Source: Flammulina velutipes (taxonomy: Eukaryota; Basidiomycota; Agaricomycetes; Agaricales; Physalacriaceae). From it: a DNA stretch of 64,000 nt. The first letter of the stretch is position 1. The number at the start of each line of letters is the position of its first letter. The stretch spans positions 2,480,001 through 2,544,000 of the forward strand of contig CM022373.1 in NCBI GenBank assembly GCA_011800155.1. The letters are read 5' to 3'. Made by a program: the position numbers and the translations under genes. The notes under the pieces are model-generated. The model did no database searches. It saw only the letters and a program-made list of their open reading frames with translations, and was not told where the DNA came from. Of this stretch, positions 56,863 to 64,000 are shown piece by piece.

Positions 56863-58157
56863 ATGGTCTACCAATTGCCCCAAGAGCTTATCGATGCTAT
56901 CCTCCATGAACTAGGCGACGACGACGAATCTTTACGCACGTGTAGTCTGGTAGCTCGTTGCTGGACGCCAACCTCCCAACGTTTACTCTTCAGGTTCATA
57001 TCATTTCCAACGGCAAGGCATACTTCGAAAGCCTCACATGGCGAAATACTCCAGAGATTCCAAAGCATCCTCTCCCATTCGCCCCATCTTGCTCCATACG
57101 TGCGCATTATCGAGCTCGACCCATCGCAGGGATTTCCTCACGAAACTCCAGTTAACTTCCCTTCGCTCAGGCTGGAAGAGGTCCGGCTGGTAGATTTTGA
57201 AGCGGCACCACTTTTCCCTTATGAACATCGTCTCTGCCTTCCCTCTCTTCCCATCGTCACTCGACTAGTCATCGGACCCGGTGCATGGTACTTTGGAGAC
57301 GTCCTTCCCTGCCTACGCATTGCATCCCAAATCACAGAGCTGTCTCTCATAGACATTATATTTGAGGGGTACGATGCGTGTATGGGGCTCGTCAGGCTGC
57401 CACAATACGGGATGCGGTTAGAGAAATTGAAAATAGAAAGGGGATTCTATGGCCTACTAGGTGACCTGGCTGCGATGCCTGGAGTCGACCTAAGCGAGCT
57501 ACAGGAGGTGGAGATCCTGTTGGGCATCAGGAATGCTCAGACGTCAATGAGGTGGCGGGATCGCTTCCCTGTTGGAGCTATACAGGAGGTTTTGAGTGGC
57601 ATACGAAAAGACAGATTGGAGCGGCTTTCTTTGGATGTTTTCTTGAACGGTGGGCGACATTTATTCGATGTCAAAGTCTCGCTGATCTAGTTTGCAGAGC
57701 CTCTTGGTAATTTTATCAATTTAACCACATTGCGATCGTTCAGTCTGCATATTCGCTGGTGCATTGCTCGCCCGAACCCTCGTTTGTGGTTGGATTGGCT
57801 TAATGCTTCGCTTGAAGGGATACGAACGCCTTGCTCCTTGGAGACTCTTCATTTACGTGTCACCACGTACTCCGATGATTCAGTGGAGGACTTCAGAGAT
57901 GAGTGGAACACATTGGATAAACTCCTGGCGCGGGATGTCATGGCCAATCTGAAAGAGGTTCTAGTTGAGCCAGAGTGGCGGGATGCAGGAGAATACGGAG
58001 GTGACATCGAACGCAATGACTGGACCGACGGGCTTACTTTGCCTCTGTGGACCATTGCTCAAGCGGCGCGTTCGTGTGTAACGTAAGTACTGCAATATTT
58101 TTAGTTTCAACTAGTGTGTGTGTTAATACGCAAAGCAGGTATCCACTTCGAGCGTAG
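56863..58157 (+). CDS. F-box protein
   Basis: Three exons (from 56863; intron about 57650-57696; last short exon after 58080 coding YPLRA and stop). Start MVYQLPQELIDAILHELG, with the F-box continuing DDESLRTCSLVARCWTPTSQ. The rest has irregular leucine-rich segments (LPSLPIVTRLVIG, ITELSLIDIIF, MRLEKLKIERGF, LRSFSLHIRW), as in the large Agaricomycete family of F-box/LRR-like proteins. It would bind Skp1 and recruit unknown targets to an SCF ubiquitin ligase. The in-frame ATG at 56830 would add eleven residues. Confidence 0.87.
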
Positions 58158-58318
58158 AAAGCCTTTCCATCCCTTTGGTTGCTTTGCAATGATGACTGCT
58201 TTGTCTCCAGTCCTTTGTGATCCTAGGAATGGGAAATCTCTTTGTTGCGTCTCAAAGCTGGGGCGGGTACATAATGACCCATGATTCCCAGCTCCTTCGC
58301 CACTCCTCTTCTACTACC

Positions 58319-58761
58319 ATGCCTCTCACTAGGGATGTCTCTATGACAATGATTCCCCCGGACCCACCGAGCCGCCTCTCCCGTGTACCAGAAGAAACTA
58401 AAACGATCCAAGAAGCGCCTCACTCTTTGCCTGCCCGGGAAGAACAGCAGGCCGTTGTACAGCGGCTCGTCGTATCCCAACAGAACGGGAGTGGCCAGGT
58501 CAGAATCTGTTCATGCCTTTTACTTCTCCGTACTGATGATTCTTCTAGCAATTCCGTACAACCATTATTCCTCCATCTGCGGTCAAGGTTGTCCACCCCG
58601 GAGAGACTCTCTTTATCGCCTACGGACATGGGGAGCATTTAGAGATTGCTGTAATCAGATCGTCGGACAGGCGCTCTTTCACCACAATTGTCTTCATCCT
58701 CGTCTTAGCGCTCATCGTTTTTGTGTGGCCTCAGGCATGTGACAGTACCCTTGATTCTTGA
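58319..58761 (+). CDS. Small tail-anchored membrane protein, unknown
   Basis: Two exons (58319-58498, 58549-58761), 130 residues, phases agree. Start MPLTRDVSMTMIPPDPP. A polar, Glu/Gln-rich first half (EETKTIQEAPHSLPAREEQQ), then IIPPSAVKVVHPGETLFIAY, and a C-terminal hydrophobic helix (FTTIVFILVLALIVFVW) with a ten-residue tail, so probably tail-anchored. No family recognised. An ATG at 58217 is in frame but less likely. Confidence 0.65.
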
Positions 58762-59984
58762 ATCCGTACTCATCTCGCTTTGAAGATGAACTTCGAATTC
58801 TGGGAAGACGGACTCCGAGCGTGGTCTGGACGTCTTGGCTGGCAGGCATAGACATAGCTTTCTCACTTCCAGTTTCATAATAATTACTTATGTTCACCAA
58901 TCTGGTTGCAGGAGTGAATGCAAACACCTCTTTTGACGCCCACATCTCACGCTATCACCAGAATTACGGAATCTATCTCAGCACCTTCAAGCAGCTTGAT
59001 TTGGATATTAACAGTCGGGCTGCGTGCCTCGAGTTCGTGGACTGTTTACGGTCATAGCCATCCGCGCATTACTACCGGCGGTATAATCTATGAGTCTTTG
59101 ATAAGATGGATACAGATGGATACTTGCGTGCTCGAGAGCAACCTCAAGGGCAAGGGCGATATCAAAGTTCCTGGGCCTTGGAAGTTGCACGCCACAGGCT
59201 GAGGTATTTCGCACAGGTATTTTTATAAGTTTTTAGATCTCTTCAAGGGCGCTAATATAAAGTTTAGAGGACGGTACGGACAGCTCCATGGTTTGTCCGA
59301 GGTTGTATTGACAGACTGCACCCCAGACATCTCGTATTGACGTTGATAATACCGGACAAGTGACTAGGCCATTCATTTTGGGACCTCCGTGCTCTTTCGC
59401 ATGTCGAGGCTACGGCATCAAGCTATATGAGAGAACCCGGCTTCTTCAAGTTGGACAACTCAGTCGGTCGAGGCTTAGCTCCGACGTCATAAACGACCAG
59501 TAGGTATTACTTCATTTACTATGCATTTCCCTTCTATAACTCACACAGACAGATGTGGCAGGTTCCCATGTCCACGCGGAGATGTTCGAAAGATGGCACA
59601 CGTCCTTGAAGGGTCTGAGGTGGATGCTGTCATTATTTCCGCATATTCGCGCTGGCATCGTCTCATCGCGCAGGATCCAAGGAGAAACCGAGCTCACCGG
59701 AATCTCCTGACCCACGACGACTTGAACGCAAGACCGTGCCAACTGTCCCGCCAGTAGGAAGTGTATTGTTCTTACAGTATTGTTCGGCGGCAAAGGGCTT
59801 GATAACCCCTTCAGGGAGCCACGATCAAGGGAGTTCAAGTCCACTGTTATGTACTTTATGTACAGATCGTGTGGCAGCCTGAGTGCCGTGGGTTCTTCTT
59901 CTCCCATCAACACCCTCGTCCAGCTCGTATGAAAGAATCCTAAAGAGCCAAGCGCCGAACGCATACCTATACCTTCCTTTCACT
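58762..59984. other. Region with coding-like fragments, no gene model
   Basis: Fragments such as FEDELRILGRRTPSVVW (about 58781) and VNANTSFDAHISRYHQNYG (about 58915) look coding, and the stretch 59550-59720 has another (VAGSHVHAEMFERWH). I could not join them into an open frame; it may be a decayed or multi-intron gene. Confidence 0.4.
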
Positions 59985-61839
59985 ATGGACATGGACCCAA
60001 ATACGATACCAACCACTGGAGCTCTCCCAACTTTTCACACCACACTCGGCCCGCTCCTTCTTGGAGGACTTCTGGCTATGGCGTAAGTTATCTGGCTACA
60101 CCTATATCTGCCAGTGCACTGACACCGTTTCAAGATTATGGGGAATCACTGGCATCCAAACATTCACGTTCTTTATAAACAACACAAGAGATAAGATGAG
60201 ATTCAAAATTTTGGTGCGTTCTCGTTCTCGCGTCTATGAAGATAGTGCACGGAGGCTGAAACGGAGTTAGATCGGCGTCTTATAGTGCGTGTTGATGCTA
60301 TCCAGTTTCGAGCTATCTCATTCGTGGCGTAGCATTGCCGACACCTTCCACTCGATCCTCATCTGCCATTTGCTGTATCACTATCTTATTAGCAACTATC
60401 TAAACCCACTGGCGGTGATGATACCCCTATGGTATGTTCACATATCTCTGCATAGCGTATCTTTGGCTTACGGCAACGACGCTTACAGGAGTGTACTGGT
60501 GAGCTCAACGAGGCGTACATCATTTTTACGCGTAATAATCTCTCTCCCTTCTACAGCTCGTAGTCGCAACAACTGTGAGCATCTCAGCTTTCTCCCGCAA
60601 CCCCTTCGCTAAATGATCCTCCAGTCAATATGTGATTTTATTATCAGAGGGTAAATAATTAGCTCCCCATTCGAAGTTGTGTACTTGCTCATTTGGACCC
60701 CGAAGATTATTCGCGCTTCGTGTATACCGACGTAAGTCCGGCTTGTCGGCGCTTGATCTTTGGGGTACTTACTAACAAATCATAGTGAGCAATCGAAAGC
60801 TCCCAGTCGCTTTGCTCATTGTAAGTCCCATGACTTCAGTCCTCTCTAAGGCCTTTTTAGAACTAAACCTTGACCATAGGGAGTCTTGTCTCTGGGAGAC
60901 CTTGGTACGTCCTGATCATATCTTGCTTTGTGGCGTTATTTATTAACGCAAGCTTTTTTTGACTAGTTGTCGGCTTGAGTAAGTTGTAAACACATCTTAC
61001 TAGTCCGCACTTGATATCTAACATAACGTTAACCCAGTTATCACCGTTAAAGCGTGCGTCTACGTGTCATCATCAGAGGAGCTGTTTGTCATGATTTCTG
61101 TGCAGATTCTCAATGGAGACCTTCCTCGAACTGGATCACCTATCGGTATGGAAATCTGGCGGTTTTGTCTCTCTAGGCCATGCCTTAATCTGCTACCTCT
61201 AGACACTGATGTTTTTAAACTTTGCATTGGGGACGTCCAGTGATTTACTGGTGGCAGCGGCGTTATGCTACTATCTGTATCTATCTAGGACCGGGATAGC
61301 GAAGTACGTACCTTCCCTTCGAAGGAATCCATTCGTTATACTTACTGTGGCTGCTAGAACGAACTCGCTAATCAACACTCTTATGGCGTATACGGTGAAC
61401 ACCGGTATGATAGTCGCGTAAGTCTAGTCAGAAAATCTCAGGATGTCTATTTATTCTAGCCCTTAGGATTGACGCGGCTCTGGGAGTTATCCTCTACGGG
61501 GCGATGCCGAATAACTTCATCTTCTTGGGTGAGTAAATGCTCAGTCATTCGTTTACGTGCTGATTCGGTCTATAGGTTTCTACTTCCTTTTGTCGAAACG
61601 TGAGTACATATACCCGTTTGCAAATCAGGTGTCAATGCTAAATGCACTTTACAGTCTACCTCAACTCGTACCTCGCTAGCCTGAACGCTCGTGATACCCT
61701 GCGTCAATTCACTAACGAGCCGGTCTCGTTGCACTTCAGGTCAAATCGGTATGCAACGCAGGATGATAGCCACGTCTCTGAATTATCTAGTCGAACGGTA
61801 CGAGAAAAGGTGAAGCACCATGATTTATTTTGCTTCTAG
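59985..61839 (+). CDS. DUF6534-type seven-TM membrane protein
   Basis: Start MDMDPNTIPTTGALPTFHTT followed by LGPLLLGGLLAMA. Subsequent small exons, each between plausible GT-AG sites, read LWGITGIQTFTFF, IADTFHSILICHLLYHYLI, NYLNPLAVMIPLW, SICDFIIR, FALRVYR, SNRKLPVALLI, GTSSDLLVAAALCYYLYLSR, RTNSLINTLMAYTVNTGMI, and ALGVILYGAMPNNFIFLGF then FLNSYLASLNARDTLR-type sequence. This order matches the fungal DUF6534 family (seven TM helices, function unknown, strongly expanded in Agaricomycetes). Roughly a dozen or more exons, some under 30 nt. Not every exon border was resolved, so an inactivating change cannot be ruled out. Confidence 0.78.
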
Positions 61840-62186
61840 TTGTGCTAATAAACCTACCAGAGTTCCTACGAGAGGGCCCAGGATTCTCAACAGGACATTG
61901 CTTTGGCTACAATTCCAAAACCAGAACGGACAGTGGAGGCTGTTGGGCTCGCCGTATAGAGACATATGTACTATTAGTAAAAGGGAACTGTACACATGTA
62001 TCATCGAGTAGTCTCACTGCAACAACAGAGCTAGAGAACAAAGAATCCCATCAATTGTTTTCAGCGGTGATCGTCATCAGGTCCCGAAGTCCGGACCTTT
62101 ACCAACAACCACCACCACCGCCATCTGAATTCCATATTCACACATAACACAATTCGGTAGGCTACTGCAGGTCGAGAAACTTCCCA
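61840..62186. other. Intergenic
   Basis: No gene seen; a 105-codon frame at 61830-62147 overlaps the preceding gene's end and has no domain. Confidence 0.5.
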
Positions 62187-63900
62187 ATGCATGGAGAAAT
62201 AATCCCCTTACCTCCCAATGCATCTCGGCTGGCCGACGAATATCTTGTCCTCATCTTCGAAAACCTCACCACCGAGGACCTCTACGCCACATGCCTAGCC
62301 AGCAAGCGCTTCTACGGGTGCGCCATCAGGCTACTCTACCGACACATCCGTTACAGCGGCGATATGGCCCTCTACAAGACCCTAAACCGCTTCTGGCTCT
62401 CCGCGCCAGATTCCATGAAATCCGCAACGCTCTCGGCCACAATGCGCGGTTTGTTCAGGGATGAATACACGACGGGAAATCCATGGGTATTTTGGCCTGC
62501 ACCAGATGCAGGCAATTGGGGCGGACCAGCGCGCTGGGACTCGCGAATATACATGGTAGAGGACGACTCACCACTCAATGGATGTTCACGATTATTCACC
62601 CACCTCCTGTCGTTGACATCGTTGACTACGCTATCTTTCGAGTCCTGCGCACTCCCTGATACGGAGTCACTCAGTTTGATTCTCCAGGGCATGGCCAAGC
62701 TACGGCATCTTTCCATACGCGGGTGCACGTTTACAGTAACTCCCTTACCTTTCTCAGAAGGCTATGGGATCTCGACAACTCTTCCCCTGGTGTCCTTGAC
62801 GCTGGTCGGAAATGTGTACAGTCGGCAACAGGACGATTCCTCTGCAACTCCTCCCAACCTCTCACCGTTCTACTACTGTCTAAGCCCATCCCTTCGCTCG
62901 TTGGAGCTCACTTGGGATGATGCCGCATTACACACATATGTGTTGGAGAGCAGCTTCGGGGCGCATCCACTAGGTCTTTCGGAACAATTGGAGACGCTAA
63001 TCGTCCACGTGGATCACATTCGTCTTGACATGGATAGCTCGCAGCTCATTCGTTTCCTATACCATGATTGCCGAAACGTGCGATGGGCCACAATCCTCAA
63101 TTGGCACGGGGACTTTCCTGCAGACTTGAGGGGCGCGGAGATCCTTCCTCGGTTAGAGTCTTACACGGGCTCTGGCTTTCTGTCTACTCGTCTCGTCCGT
63201 GATACGTGTAAAGAGGTCCATCTCGTGGGTCCAGAGCAGGCGATTGTGTCCACAACATCCATCCTATCCAACCTCAACCCAAATCTGTCTGTCCTGTCGT
63301 TCGTCGTCACACATTGGGATATGGAAATCCTCTATGCCGTGACGCAACTGTTCCGAGAATTGGAGATCCTCAAAATCCATTGCCGTCAAGGTCAACCCAG
63401 CGCTGTCAGTGTTTTAATCCAAGTTTCCTATTTATTCGCTAACCGTTTTATAGGATACTTTCCTCGTCATGCCTTGGCGCTTCTTCAATAGCTATCCCAA
63501 ATTACGCGTGCTTCATATCTATGAAATTGGTGTCACACTAGCTTCTCGAGAGGTGCGACGATTGTATGGGCCAGCCTCGCGAGAACGAATACCTAGCAGC
63601 TCGGGCAGCAGCAGCAGCAAATCTATTCCCTCCCCTCAGACCATGCGCGCGCTTTGGAGCAAGGCATGTCCATCTCTGAAGGAGGTGAAATGGCTTGGGG
63701 AAGAGACAATGGTCAAAGCGGATGAGGACCAGTGGGTTGTTGAGAAGGAACCACCGGACGAACGACCAGTGCCGATGAAGGTGGTTCCGAGGCGGCCGAC
63801 GGCTTTTGAACAGCAACTGTTCATAGAGATTGAGGTACTGAGCGACGAGGAGGAGGCCTGGGGTATGGATGAGCAGGGCTTCGATTACGACGATTTTTGA
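62187..63900 (+). CDS. F-box protein with LRR-like body
   Basis: Two exons (62187-63404, 63454-63900), 554 residues. Start MHGEIIPLPPNASRLADEYL; F-box: LVLIFENLTTEDLYATCLAS then KRFYGCAIRLLYRHI. The middle contains leucine-rich segments (SLTTLSFESCALPDTESL, LRHLSIRGCTF, LRSLELTWDD, LRVLHIYEIG). The C-terminus is charged and ends in an acidic tail (DEQGFDYDDF) with a short Ser run. Typical of mushroom F-box expansions; SCF adaptor role inferred, target unknown. Unrelated in detail to the F-box gene at 56863. Confidence 0.87.
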
Positions 63901-64000
63901 TACCTTACATGTTATGTGCTTTGTGGATCTTGGTTTTTCTGTAGTGTACGTCGGTCAGCCTACTAATATGTTGGACTCTATTGTAATGTGGCGTATATGA

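Noticed and set aside
59512..59964. 150-codon minus-strand frame
   Set aside because: No domain; the plus strand there looks more coding-like, so this is probably a shadow.

Overview
The window is nuclear DNA of a filamentous basidiomycete, most likely an Agaricomycete (mushroom-forming fungus). The evidence is short introns of about 45-65 bp splitting almost every gene, gene families typical of Agaricomycetes (DUF6534 membrane proteins, F-box proteins, wax-synthase-like acyltransferases, an AA9 lytic polysaccharide monooxygenase), and a chromodomain Ty3/gypsy retrotransposon. Gene models were assembled by hand from open frames and GT-AG splice sites, so exon borders are predictions. No CRISPR, rRNA or bacterial operon structure is seen.

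Layout. 1-9.2 kb: an unrecognised gene running off the left edge, a conserved single-TM protein, a divergent homologue of the tRNA 2'-phosphotransferase Tpt1, a RING-finger E3 ligase, a Cue2-like Smr-domain nuclease and a small membrane protein. 9.2-11.8 kb: no intact gene. 11.8-18.0 kb: three tandem wax-synthase-like (MBOAT_2) genes on the minus strand plus a decayed fourth fragment, with a small low-complexity gene between. 18.3-24.6 kb: a protein with an RxRSG[S/T] repeat array, then a tandem pair of kinase-like proteins with N-terminal signal sequences. 25.9-31.6 kb: a complete LTR retrotransposon with two apparently identical 237-bp LTRs and a CACGA target duplication. 31.6-36.8 kb: five intron-bearing tRNA-Asn(GTT) genes placed in successive gaps between two related single-TM proteins, a monothiol glutaredoxin (Grx5 type) and an RCC1-repeat protein ending in a PHD finger. 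38.9-49.0 kb: a P-loop protein, an HDDC2-like nucleotidase, a zinc-less MDR oxidoreductase, an RTC4-domain protein and a WC-2-type GATA factor. 49.1-64 kb: an MFS transporter, an AA9 LPMO, a NAPE-PLD-like metallohydrolase, the canonical Tpt1, two F-box proteins, a tail-anchored protein and a many-exon DUF6534 protein.

The genes do not form one pathway. The strongest local themes are tandem duplication (acyltransferases, secreted kinase-like pair, tRNA-Asn genes, L/M membrane proteins), RNA metabolism (two Tpt1-fold proteins, Smr nuclease, tRNA cluster) and one very recent retrotransposon insertion beside the tRNA cluster. The most unusual items are the Tpt1-like protein lacking catalytic residues, the secreted kinase-like pair, the tRNA-Asn cluster and the RCC1-PHD fusion.
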